Shown: one piece after another, positions 19,549 through 27,396 of the stretch
How positions within the stretch are numbered: position 1 is the first letter of the stretch
Layout: each line of letters starts with the position of its first letter
NCBI RefSeq assembly: GCF_002075795.1
Contig: NZ_CP020472.1
Coordinates: forward strand, 1,719,001 to 1,783,000
Reading direction: 5' to 3'
Source of the DNA: Shewanella japonica
GTDB lineage: Bacteria > Pseudomonadota > Gammaproteobacteria > Enterobacterales > Shewanellaceae
Length of the DNA stretch: 64,000 bases
The notes under the pieces: generated by a model
Databases searched by the model: none
What the model saw: the letters and a program-made list of their open reading frames with translations, nothing else
Told to the model about the DNA's origin: nothing
Position numbers and translations under genes: made by a program

Positions 19549-19578
19549 CCTTTTAGCCACCATTTTGTGGCTAAAAGG
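19549..19578 (+). terminator. Hairpin after GH16, possible terminator without T-run
   Basis: CCTTTTAGCCAC pairs perfectly with GTGGCTAAAAGG around a 6-nt loop, 60 bp after the GH16 stop. What follows is ATAATAAC, not a T-run, so termination would be weak or Rho-dependent; it may protect the mRNA 3' end. Confidence 0.45.
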
Positions 19579-19718
19579 ATAATAACATTCAGGTTTGAAT
19601 ACGAATGCAGCCGAGGGTTAGAGGCTTTCAAGCTTATCCGACTTGGCTTACTATCAAACCTGTTATTACAAATGAGTAACAATAGCGGTATTAGCAAGGC
19701 TAATGATTAATGTCTAAG

Positions 19719-19750
19719 ACAAGCTAAATAGTTATAAATATTTAGCTTGT
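19719..19750. other. Perfect 12-bp inverted repeat upstream of cysQ
   Basis: ACAAGCTAAATA and TATTTAGCTTGT flank an 8-nt spacer. It lies about 60-90 bp before cysQ. It could be a hairpin in the leader or a protein-binding palindrome; no T-run follows. Confidence 0.5.
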
Positions 19751-19812
19751 TCAATGGCATAATGTGTTGATTATTTACGACTTAATCGTCGATATTTTCC
19801 AAGGAGTTACCT

Positions 19813-20634
19813 TTGAGTAGCCAGAGAATAGATCAACCTTTTGATATAACAGAAAATCAGTTACAGCAAGTTATCAGCATCGCTATAGACGCTGGTAATG
19901 CCATTATGCAGGTGTATTCATCTTCAGACTTGCAAGTCGTCACTAAACAGGATGACAGCCCAGTCACGGCTGCTGATATTGCAAGTCATAATGTCATTGT
20001 CGCTGGACTTGAAAGTCAGTTTGCAGGTATTCCAATCATGAGTGAGGAAGCTGCAGATATTCCGTGGGAAGAACGTCAATTATGGAACACCTATTGGCTC
20101 ATAGATCCACTGGATGGAACGAAAGAATTTATAAAACGAAATGGTGAATTTACTGTCAATATTGCGCTAATACATCATGGTAAAGCCATCGCTGGAGTGG
20201 TGTACGCGCCAGTCCTAGAAACTTGTTATTCAGGTATTTGCCATCAAGGTGCTTGGCTAGAACAAGGTGATAAGCGAGTTAAGCTCGATATCAGCCAACG
20301 TCCTATTAGTGAAAACCCAATTGTTGTTGGTAGTCGCTCGCACATTAGCCCTGACGTAGCAGCGTATGTCGCTAATATTGGTGAGCATGAGATGCAAAGT
20401 GTCGGCAGCTCGCTTAAATTTTGTTTAGTGGCAGAGGGTAAAGCTGATGTGTACCCAAGAATGGGGCTAACAAGTGAATGGGATACCGCGGCGGCGCAAG
20501 CAGTATTAGAAAGTGCAGGTGGACAAGTGTTACGCCACCCAGATTTAGCACCGTTAGATTACAACCAAAAAGAAGATATTTTAAACCCGTATTTTATTGC
20601 GGCATCACCGAAATGGTTTGAGCGACAGTCCTGA
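19813..20634 (+). CDS. cysQ: 3'(2'),5'-bisphosphate nucleotidase CysQ-like
   Basis: A 273-residue inositol-monophosphatase-fold enzyme. CysQ hydrolyses 3'-phosphoadenosine 5'-phosphate (PAP), the by-product of sulfate assimilation, to AMP. Seen: metal-binding SEEAADIPWEER with its Glu near residue 77, the signature DPLDGTKEF near residue 98, and C-terminal SEWDTAAAQA near residue 220. The start is TTG at 19813 with a very good AAGGAG site six bases upstream; no ATG fits. It stands alone here rather than next to a nudE-type gene. It could act on other sugar phosphates, but the match to CysQ proteins is good. Confidence 0.88.
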   Translation: MSSQRIDQPFDITENQLQQVISIAIDAGNAIMQVYSSSDLQVVTKQDDSPVTAADIASHNVIVAGLESQFAGIPIMSEEAADIPWEERQLWNTYWLIDPLDGTKEFIKRNGEFTVNIALIHHGKAIAGVVYAPVLETCYSGICHQGAWLEQGDKRVKLDISQRPISENPIVVGSRSHISPDVAAYVANIGEHEMQSVGSSLKFCLVAEGKADVYPRMGLTSEWDTAAAQAVLESAGGQVLRHPDLAPLDYNQKEDILNPYFIAASPKWFERQS

Positions 20635-20729
20635 CTTCGTCATACATGACAGCTCATTATCACTCGTTGGGTTAATGCCGTGAATCTACGTGTTAAATGA
20701 TAGATTATAATTAAATGGAGAGTGAAGCT

Positions 20730-21635
20730 ATGATGCGCATGGGTGTTGACCTTGGCGGGACAAAAATCGAGTTAGTAGCGTTAGCGGATGATGGCAGCGA
20801 GCTGTTTCGTAAACGTGTTCCTACCCCAAAAAATTATCCTGGAACCTTAGATGCGATAATTGGACTCGTTTCTGAAGCTGAAGCTGAAACTCAGCAAACA
20901 GGCTCAGTTGGTGTAGGGATCCCTGGCGTTGTTTCACCTTTTACAGGATTAGTTAAAAACTCAAATTCTACTTGGATTAATGGACATCCATTAGATAAAG
21001 ATTTGAGCGCCCGTCTTGATAGAGAAGTACGAGTTGCCAATGATGCTAACTGCTTTGCTGTATCTGAGTCAGTAGATGGCGCCGCAGCAGGAAAAGGCGT
21101 GGTTTTTGGCGTGATTATTGGAACGGGTTGTGGCGGTGGTTTATCTATTAATGGCAAAGTCCACGGCGGGGGTAATGGTATCGGCGGTGAATGGGGGCAT
21201 AACCCATTACCTTGGATGACGCCTGATGAGTTCAACTCAACATCGTGTTTTTGTGGCAATAAAGATTGTATTGAAACCTTTATTTCTGGGACTGGCTGGG
21301 TAAGAGATTTTCGCCGAGCTGGAGGTGAGGCTGACAGTGGAATACAAATTTCACAGATGATGGCTGAAGGGCATCCCTTGGCTACTCAAGCTTTTGTTCG
21401 TTATATCGACCGTTTAGCACGCTCTCTTGCCCACTTAATCAATATGATTGACCCTGACGTTATTGTATTAGGTGGCGGGGTATCGAACATTGATGCCATT
21501 TACAAAGAGTTGCCTAAGGTGTTGCCTAAATATGTCGTCGGCCGTGAATGCGACACGATAGTGGTCAAAAACCAGTTTGGTGCGTCATCAGGTGTACGTG
21601 GCGCAGCGTGGCTATGGGGTAAAGATAGCCATTAA
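20730..21635 (+). CDS. mak: ROK family sugar kinase, Mak-like (fructo/mannokinase)
   Basis: A 301-residue ROK-family ATP-dependent hexokinase, closely resembling E. coli Mak throughout. Seen: phosphate-binding [15 protein letters not shown] at the N-terminus, [29 protein letters not shown] with the catalytic Asp, GTGCGGG, and zinc ligands in [10 protein letters not shown] and [12 protein letters not shown]. The start at 20730 is chosen because GGAGAG lies seven bases upstream; an in-frame ATG at 20715 would include that ribosome site. It lies just outside the glucan locus and could phosphorylate released glucose or fructose. That role is inference, since the locus has no other hexokinase in view. 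Confidence 0.88.
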   Translation: MMRMGVDLGGTKIELVALADDGSELFRKRVPTPKNYPGTLDAIIGLVSEAEAETQQTGSVGVGIPGVVSPFTGLVKNSNSTWINGHPLDKDLSARLDREVRVANDANCFAVSESVDGAAAGKGVVFGVIIGTGCGGGLSINGKVHGGGNGIGGEWGHNPLPWMTPDEFNSTSCFCGNKDCIETFISGTGWVRDFRRAGGEADSGIQISQMMAEGHPLATQAFVRYIDRLARSLAHLINMIDPDVIVLGGGVSNIDAIYKELPKVLPKYVVGRECDTIVVKNQFGASSGVRGAAWLWGKDSH

Positions 21636-21710
21636 TGAGAGTTTTTGATTTGTTTCTGTATTGATTATTTAGGTCATTACACTTCAAATTCAGAGCATAC
21701 AAAAAACACT

Positions 21711-21740
21711 AGCGACGCTTATCATAGCGTCGCTTTTTTA
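21711..21740 (+). terminator. Rho-independent terminator after mak
   Basis: AGCGACGCT (21711-21719) pairs with AGCGTCGCT (21726-21734), then a run of six T. Located 75 bp after the kinase stop. Confidence 0.85.
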
Positions 21741-21883
21741 TGCTTAAAGCAATTTTATGTTCATCATATTGGTGACGATATGATGTTGGTGAAATGTGGA
21801 GCGTGACTGGATAACATATAGGTATTAGTAATCTATTCCTTAACAAGCTAATATATTGCTGCGAATAATCTTTGGGTATCTTA

Positions 21884-22678
21884 ATGTTTTGGCTTAAAAA
21901 AATACTTTCACAATTAGTCATGCCTGTACCATTTACACTTTTGTGTTTGCTCATGGCTCTACTCATTTGGCGTTACTGCAGTAAACATAAAAAAGTTATT
22001 GGACAGCTGTGTCTATTTTTAGGCTTTTCAACCTTATTGGTCTTCAGTAACTCATATGTATCTGCTGCGCTATCCCATAGTTTAGAGTCAAGGTACTCAG
22101 TGAACGAAATTCCGCTGTCTTTTGCTTATGATGAAAATGAAAATTATCAATGCTATGTGATGGTGTTAGGCTCAGGCCATACTGAAAATAACGAGATCAG
22201 TGCTGTACAGCAGTTATCATCGACCGCACTTGCAAGGTTGATGGAAGGCCTACGACAGCTAGATATCGCAGACAGGCCATGTACCTTAGTCGTCAGTGGT
22301 TGGAGCGGCGGAATTACCCCAACGCCCCATGCGATGATCATGAAACGTGCAGCCATTGAACTTGGGGTGCCAGCTGAAAGCATTACCATTTTTCCAACAG
22401 CGTTAGATACCATAGAAGAAGCACAAGCAATGAAGCAGCTGGTAGGAAAAACACCATTTATACTGGTTACCTCAGCGACGCATATGCCAAGATCGATAAA
22501 AATATTTAGCCAAGAAAACCTATTTCCAGTAGCTGCGCCAACGAACTTTATCAGTTCTACAGGCTATTGGTGGCGGTTTAGCGCTGAAAACTTGTTTATT
22601 TCTCAACGGTCGATTCATGAATATGTCGGGATGGAATGGCTAAAAATAAAACGGTTTTTGATTGAAACCTTTGAATAA
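21884..22678 (+). CDS. elyC: Envelope biogenesis factor ElyC-like, DUF218/YdcF family
   Basis: A 264-residue inner membrane protein of the YdcF/SanA/ElyC (DUF218) family. E. coli ElyC supports peptidoglycan and lipid-carrier metabolism. Seen: two N-terminal membrane segments (about residues 8-30 and 38-58), then a periplasmic DUF218 domain with CYVMVLGSGHTEN, LVVSGWSGG, DTIEEAQAM and LVTSATHMPRS. The ATG at 21884 starts MFWLKKILSQLVMPVP, like E. coli ElyC; a TTG 12 bases upstream is less likely. It lies 35 bp before the DUF2982 gene, probably in one unit. Confidence 0.85.
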   Translation: MFWLKKILSQLVMPVPFTLLCLLMALLIWRYCSKHKKVIGQLCLFLGFSTLLVFSNSYVSAALSHSLESRYSVNEIPLSFAYDENENYQCYVMVLGSGHTENNEISAVQQLSSTALARLMEGLRQLDIADRPCTLVVSGWSGGITPTPHAMIMKRAAIELGVPAESITIFPTALDTIEEAQAMKQLVGKTPFILVTSATHMPRSIKIFSQENLFPVAAPTNFISSTGYWWRFSAENLFISQRSIHEYVGMEWLKIKRFLIETFE

Positions 22679-22713
22679 CAACCTTTAATCCTTACAAGCT
22701 AAACGTTGGCAAC

Positions 22714-23403
22714 ATGACTCAAGAAAACACATTATTAATCAGTCCATTTGGTAAGCGTAATGGTATAACCTTAACCGTGTTCGGTTCGCTAGCGTTATTT
22801 ATCAGCCTAGTGTTATTTATCACTGCAAAACACCTATTTGGGATCGGCATTGTGTTATTTGGTTTTGGCAGTGTGAGTTTAATTTTAGGTATCGCTAAAA
22901 TTAACCAACCTAGTGCCAGTTTTAAGTTAACACAGGCAGGAGTCGAATATTTCCATCGACGCGGTACTGTCCATATCGGGTGGAACAATATCCAGCGAAT
23001 TGATGTATCAAGAGTGACTCAAAACCTTGAATTAATCGAATTGCCCTACATTGGCTTTAAGCTCAAAAAAATAAACCCCATTCTAGATAATATTTCCCCA
23101 CGATTGGCGACAGGTCTGTTAACTGAGCAGCGCCCGTTATTGATGACGGCAGCGACACAAGATGAAGACTTACAAAGTTTAGAAACCTACCTAGGCGCTG
23201 AGTTTACTCCTTTGGTCGTTAATGGGGATCGTTACAGAGGCGTGTTAGCAATGTTTGGCCATCGCTGTCAGACACTTGAAAGTCATCTCGGGTTTCATTT
23301 ATATATTTCTGTAGATAGCCTTGATAGGGCACCAATGGCGTTTGTGGCTTTACTAAGGGAGTGGCAGCAAGAGTTTGGTGGAGAAGGAGAAGAAGTAACG
23401 TAA
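22714..23403 (+). CDS. DUF2982-like membrane protein
   Basis: A 229-residue protein with two hydrophobic segments near residues 18-38 and 40-62, followed by a soluble domain starting about residue 65 with a PH-like HIGWNNIQRIDVSR strand pattern. It resembles Shewanella/Vibrio proteins catalogued as DUF2982; the function is unknown. It follows elyC by 35 bp on the same strand, which suggests co-transcription and a cell-envelope location. Confidence 0.7.
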   Translation: MTQENTLLISPFGKRNGITLTVFGSLALFISLVLFITAKHLFGIGIVLFGFGSVSLILGIAKINQPSASFKLTQAGVEYFHRRGTVHIGWNNIQRIDVSRVTQNLELIELPYIGFKLKKINPILDNISPRLATGLLTEQRPLLMTAATQDEDLQSLETYLGAEFTPLVVNGDRYRGVLAMFGHRCQTLESHLGFHLYISVDSLDRAPMAFVALLREWQQEFGGEGEEVT

Positions 23404-23495
23404 ACTTTGTTATTGTCTCGTGGGTGATGGTTCAAACATCACTTGAAACAACAACAAAGCTTATTAATACAGTTATCAACACATTTCGGTGAAAA

Positions 23496-23930
23496 CTAAG
23501 CTGTCACGGCTGCAGAAAGTTGTGGGTTATCAGTTTTTTCTTCTGATGAATCACTGATCACTTTTTCATTTGAGATTAACTGATGTTCAGCGCTTTCGTC
23601 ATAAGCTTTGCGGTATCCGATAAACTGACCATTATCTAAGATTTCCATACGCTTACTGTAAACTTCACCATCAAACGTACCTGTATTGGTGATTGATAAT
23701 TTATCGCACGTAATATTACCTGTCATCAAGCCTGACACTGACGCTTCAACACAAATCACGCCACCAGTCACTACACCTGTTGATTCTACTGTTACGTTAC
23801 CTGTTGCACGAATTTCACCGTTGATTTTGCCTGCAATCAAGACGTCCCCAACAACTTTGATATTACCCGTGACTTCACAGTCGTTTGCGATAAAACTGAG
23901 GTTGTTTGCCGGACTTTTTTTACTAAACAT
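23496..23930 (-). CDS. Bactofilin (polymer-forming cytoskeletal protein)
   Basis: A 144-residue bactofilin (DUF583). These proteins polymerise without nucleotide into membrane-associated filaments used in cell shape, stalk or polar positioning. Seen: a right-handed beta-helix core at about residues 12-105 with short repeats such as GNIKVVGDVLIAGKINGEI and GNVTVESTGVVTGGV, flanked by a short N-terminus (MFSKKSPANN) and a polar C-terminal tail. No signal peptide. A single gene in its own minus-strand unit. Confidence 0.92.
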   Translation of the reverse strand: MFSKKSPANNLSFIANDCEVTGNIKVVGDVLIAGKINGEIRATGNVTVESTGVVTGGVICVEASVSGLMTGNITCDKLSITNTGTFDGEVYSKRMEILDNGQFIGYRKAYDESAEHQLISNEKVISDSSEEKTDNPQLSAAVTA

Positions 23931-24100
23931 GTAGACTCTCTTTTCGCATAATTAGGCCGCAATAAAACTGATAAGCGCGGCGAAAATGACTTTGTTATAG
24001 ATATTTAACATTTAATATAGCGACAATTAAATGCAAAAAAAACAATTAAATTTTGACTGTTAGGACTTTTTTTTGACGGCGGTCACTCAATTAGCCTCAA

Positions 24101-24598
24101 TTACTCGGCTTTAGCGTGAGGTTCTGTCACGGTAATTGACTGTGCAGGACAAGGAGATACGCATGCGCCGCAGCCAGTACAAGCATCAATATCAATAATG
24201 GGTTTAGGGATTTGACCGACTGCCATCTTAAACGTAATAGCTCTAGGATCGCATGCATCTTTGCAACTTTGACACCACACACCTTTGTAGGTCAGGCATG
24301 AATCATTGATTGACGCTTTAATTGTCCATGGTAAAGCTTGAGATACATCGAAAATCTTTTCTTCGCAGACGGTTGCACACTGCTGACAAAAAGTGCATTC
24401 ATCTTCAGAAAATTTAATTTCTGGAAAGCCGCCATCTCCTTTAATAAGCACTTTGGTTTCGCAAGCATCGATACAGGCATTACAACGAGTGCATTCGTCA
24501 GTAAACTCGATAGAATCTATCACCCATGGTGGACGTTGAGCATTGTCTTTTCTGCGTCTGAATAGGTTTCTACGGCTATGATTAATGGATTGGCTCAT
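24101..24598 (-). CDS. napF: Ferredoxin-type protein NapF
   Basis: A 165-residue iron-sulfur protein. NapF is a cytoplasmic helper for maturation of the periplasmic nitrate reductase NapA. Seen: clusters CTRCNACIDACE, CTFCQQCATVCEE, CQSCKDACD and CTGCGACVSPCP, the four-motif layout of NapF, after an RR-rich N-terminus (NLFRRRKD). It lies 36 bp downstream of galE on the same strand rather than in a nap operon, so it is likely transcribed with galE; no nap genes are visible in the window. Confidence 0.88.
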   Translation of the reverse strand: MSQSINHSRRNLFRRRKDNAQRPPWVIDSIEFTDECTRCNACIDACETKVLIKGDGGFPEIKFSEDECTFCQQCATVCEEKIFDVSQALPWTIKASINDSCLTYKGVWCQSCKDACDPRAITFKMAVGQIPKPIIDIDACTGCGACVSPCPAQSITVTEPHAKAE

Positions 24599-24634
24599 GA
24601 TTTATTTCCAGCCTTACAATGATTCATTTCGTGT

Positions 24635-25648
24635 TTATTCTCGATAACCTTTAGGGTTTTTTGATTGCCATCGCCAGCTACTTTTAACCATTGACTCAAG
24701 GGTATGAGTGGGCTGCCAATCAAGTTCTTTGTGCGCCAAACTCGCATCAGCGAAATAGGCGGCTAAATCTCCTGTACGGCGATCGGTAAAGCGATAAGGT
24801 ATTGTCTTACCACTGGCTTGTTCAAATGCCGTAATTAACTCGATGACGCTATAACCTCTACCTGTACCGAGGTTGTAAGTCACAATGCCAGGATTTTCAG
24901 ACAGTTTATTTAAAGCCTTGATGTGGCCTGTTGCGAGATCTTCGACATGAATATAATCTCGAACACCAGTGCCATCAGGAGTGAGGTAATCATTTCCAAA
25001 AACGTGTAATTCTTTGATATTCCCAATCGCGACTTGGCAAATAAATGGCATCAAATTGTTGGGTATATCACTAGGATCTTCGCCTATTAACCCACTTTTA
25101 TGGGCACCAACAGGGTTAAAATATCGTAATACAGCAATATTCCATTGGTTATCTGCAGCGTATAAGTCAGCCAATAGCTGCTCAACCATAAGTTTAGATT
25201 GCCCATAAGGGTTGGTAGCACCTGTGGCAAAATCCTCTCGAATTGGCAGACTTTCAGGTAGGCCGTAAACAGTGGCTGATGAGCTAAAGACTAATTTTTT
25301 TACATTATGCTCAGCCATGACTTGGCAAAGTATGATGGAACCTGTGACGTTGGTTTCATAATATTGTAACGGGTTAATGACAGACTCGCCTACCGCTTTT
25401 AAGCCAGCAAAATGAATCACTGAGTCGATAACATGATCGGTAAAGATTTTGTGTAACAGGGCTTTATTGAGCACGCTACCTTGATAAAAAGTGCAATCTT
25501 TCCCTGTAATTTGGCGGATTCTGTCGAGCGCATTAACGTTGGCATTCGATAAATTATCAACAATGATCACCTGCTGATTGGCATCTAACAGTTCTACGAC
25601 AGTATGAGAGCCGATATAGCCAACACCGCCAGTCACTAGAATTGCCAT
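24635..25648 (-). CDS. galE: UDP-glucose 4-epimerase GalE
   Basis: A 337-residue short-chain dehydrogenase fold enzyme that interconverts UDP-glucose and UDP-galactose with bound NAD, supplying galactose for surface polysaccharides. Seen: NAD-binding GGVGYIGSH at residues 7-15 (Val replaces the usual Ala), SSSATVYG with the catalytic Ser, YGQSK containing the catalytic Tyr and Lys, and RDYIHVEDLATGH. Full length. Divergent from phhA across 357 bp. napF follows 36 bp downstream. Confidence 0.95.
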   Translation of the reverse strand: MAILVTGGVGYIGSHTVVELLDANQQVIIVDNLSNANVNALDRIRQITGKDCTFYQGSVLNKALLHKIFTDHVIDSVIHFAGLKAVGESVINPLQYYETNVTGSIILCQVMAEHNVKKLVFSSSATVYGLPESLPIREDFATGATNPYGQSKLMVEQLLADLYAADNQWNIAVLRYFNPVGAHKSGLIGEDPSDIPNNLMPFICQVAIGNIKELHVFGNDYLTPDGTGVRDYIHVEDLATGHIKALNKLSENPGIVTYNLGTGRGYSVIELITAFEQASGKTIPYRFTDRRTGDLAAYFADASLAHKELDWQPTHTLESMVKSSWRWQSKNPKGYRE

Positions 25649-26005
25649 GGTTTGTCCTTAACACTGTGGAGTAAAAGTAATTGCTCATACTATTGTACTT
25701 AACTTAGCGTGATGAATATAACTTTTGTTACTGATATCCATTCGAATAATCAGTAAATAGCAGCATTATTCTAAGATGCGCTACAAAAAAGTCTGCAACA
25801 TTGCTGGCCTTTAACTCATTCGTCAAACTATAACTACATTTTAAGTCTCTGTTTTAAAATTACTATTCTTTATCAATATTGACTTTGTAGCGAATGGTTT
25901 ACGTTTTTAGCTAGCAAACTGCCAATCAATAAAGTGTGAGCCTGTTAACAAATATGAAACCTTAGCTCACTATGAAGGCAGAGAAGTTTACGTAAAGTGA
26001 CACTT
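25649..26005. other. Divergent galE/phhA intergenic region
   Basis: The 357 bp contain a TyrR-box-like site at 25886-25903 and a TTTACGTAAA palindrome at 25987-25996 just before phhA. Nothing else is recognisable and no small gene is apparent. Confidence 0.7.
25886..25903 (+). promoter_or_regulatory. TyrR box upstream of phhA
   Basis: TGTAGC-GAATGG-TTTACG against the consensus TGTAAA-N6-TTTACA: 9 of 12 matches, including the essential G and C 14 bases apart. It lies 120 bp before the phhA start. tyrR itself is two genes downstream. Confidence 0.65.
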
Positions 26006-26803
26006 ATGAGCAAAGCAACAAATTACACAGCTAAAATCCCCGATAGTCAGGGTTATATTCAGTACACTGATGAAGAACATGATGTCTGGCATGAGTTATA
26101 TCAGCGTCAGATGGTTAACATGCCAGGACGTGCATGTGATGCATATATGCAAGGCCTTAAGGCGCTCAATATGCCGACCAACAGGGTGCCGCAATTACAA
26201 GAAATCGATAAAGTGCTAACCGAAACGACTGGTTGGAAAACCGCGGGCGTGCCGGCTTTAATTTCTTTTGGAAAATTTTTTGAATTGCTAGCGAGTAAAC
26301 AGTTCCCCGTCGCCACGTTTATTCGTACCAAAGAAGAGTTTGATTACTTACAAGAACCGGATATTTTTCATGAAATTTTTGGCCATTGTCCGTTATTGAC
26401 GAACCCTGCATTTGCGCGCTTTTCACATATTTATGGTCAGCTAGGTTTGGCTGCATCAAAAGAAGAGCGGGTATATTTAGCTAGACTGTATTGGTTTACT
26501 GTGGAATTTGGTTTAGTCAAAAGTGCTGACGGCGGTCTTAATATTTATGGTGGGGGGATTTTAAGTTCTCCTGGCGAGACCTTATATGCGTTAAGTGATG
26601 AACCTGAACGTAAGCCATTTGATTTGATAGAAGTGCTCAGGACGCCTTACCGAATCGATATTATGCAACCTATTTACTATGTGATTGACAGCGTCGACTA
26701 TTTGGATGAAATCGCTCAAATGGACATTATGGCTGCAGTGACAAAAGCACGTCAGTTGGGGTTACTTGAACCTAAATTTTCCCCAAAGACGATTGCAAGT
26801 TAA
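26006..26803 (+). CDS. phhA: Phenylalanine 4-monooxygenase PhhA
   Basis: A 265-residue monomeric bacterial phenylalanine hydroxylase, making tyrosine from phenylalanine with tetrahydropterin and O2. Seen: [13 protein letters not shown] near residues 23-35 and the non-haem iron ligands His122 and His127 in [11 protein letters not shown] plus Glu167 in YWFTVEFGL. The ATG at 26006 is preferred to an in-frame GTG at 25997. No regulatory domain, as usual in bacteria. It precedes phhB by 34 bp, and a TyrR box lies upstream. It channels phenylalanine to the tyrosine and homogentisate route whose last steps (fahA, maiA) are encoded 3 kb downstream. Confidence 0.96.
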   Translation: MSKATNYTAKIPDSQGYIQYTDEEHDVWHELYQRQMVNMPGRACDAYMQGLKALNMPTNRVPQLQEIDKVLTETTGWKTAGVPALISFGKFFELLASKQFPVATFIRTKEEFDYLQEPDIFHEIFGHCPLLTNPAFARFSHIYGQLGLAASKEERVYLARLYWFTVEFGLVKSADGGLNIYGGGILSSPGETLYALSDEPERKPFDLIEVLRTPYRIDIMQPIYYVIDSVDYLDEIAQMDIMAAVTKARQLGLLEPKFSPKTIAS

Positions 26804-26837
26804 TACGAATAAAAGAACAAAAAACTCAGGAGTAGTT

Positions 26838-27176
26838 ATGTCTGATTTATCAGAATTAAAATGTGAAGCTTGCCAAATTGATGCCCCAAAAGTGACCGAG
26901 CAAGAAATGGTCGAGTTCGGTCAAATGATTCCAGAATGGACCGTAGAGAATCGTGACGGAATTAATCAGTTAGAGCGTGTGTATAAGTTCAAGAACTTCA
27001 AGTTGGCGATGGTTTTTACCAATAAATTAGCTGAACTTGCTGAAGAAGAGTTTCATCACCCTGGTATTTTAACGGAATGGGGCAAAGTGACAGTGACTTG
27101 GTGGTCACACTCAATTAAAGGACTTCATAAAAATGATTTTATCATGGCGGCGAAAACCGACCAGTTGATAGACTAG
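26838..27176 (+). CDS. phhB: Pterin-4a-carbinolamine dehydratase PhhB
   Basis: A 112-residue enzyme that dehydrates 4a-hydroxytetrahydropterin, recycling the PhhA cofactor. Seen: the family motif [15 protein letters not shown] near residues 69-83 with the paired catalytic His, and [16 protein letters not shown]. The ATG at 26838 is chosen for its AGGAG site; the open frame extends upstream into phhA but without family similarity. In an operon with phhA. A perfect 28-bp palindrome follows the stop codon. Confidence 0.95.
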   Translation: MSDLSELKCEACQIDAPKVTEQEMVEFGQMIPEWTVENRDGINQLERVYKFKNFKLAMVFTNKLAELAEEEFHHPGILTEWGKVTVTWWSHSIKGLHKNDFIMAAKTDQLID

Positions 27177-27195
27177 TCAGCTTCATCATTAATTT

Positions 27196-27223
27196 CAGCA
27201 GGTTACGTTAACGTAACCTGCTG
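27196..27223. terminator. Perfect 28-bp palindrome after phhB, likely hairpin terminator
   Basis: CAGCAGGTTACGTT is followed directly by its reverse complement. As RNA it would form a long stem, 20 bp after the phhB stop, but no T-run follows. Its centre, TTACGTTAACGTAA, also resembles a MerR-type operator, so a protein-binding role is possible. Confidence 0.55.
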
Positions 27224-27249
27224 GAATACGTCATCTGTTACAATTCCGC

Positions 27250-27267
27250 TGTAAACAACACTTGCCA
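27250..27267 (+). promoter_or_regulatory. TyrR-box-like site upstream of tyrR
   Basis: TGTAAA-CAACAC-TTGCCA: left half perfect, right half 4 of 6, 10 of 12 overall. It lies 147 bp before the tyrR start, where it could serve autoregulation. Confidence 0.5.
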
Positions 27268-27396
27268 CAAGCCGCATAACCTTTTAACGTATCGCTCACA
27301 AATAAAGAAGGATGACAATTTTCATTCAATATTGAATGGTTTTTGCCTTGAATCCTCGTATATTGCTGCAAAATGACTGATAGGGAATAGTTGTAT

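Larger units (their letters stand above)
19488..19812. other. Intergenic region with two perfect 12-bp stem-loops, no gene
   Basis: The 325 bp between GH16 and cysQ hold two strong hairpins listed separately. No open frame of note and no recognisable operator. A cysQ promoter must lie near the second hairpin or after it. Confidence 0.7.

Noticed and set aside
23424..23442. GTGATG/CATCAC stem-loop between DUF2982 and bactofilin genes as a terminator
   Set aside because: Only six base pairs and no T-run on either strand.
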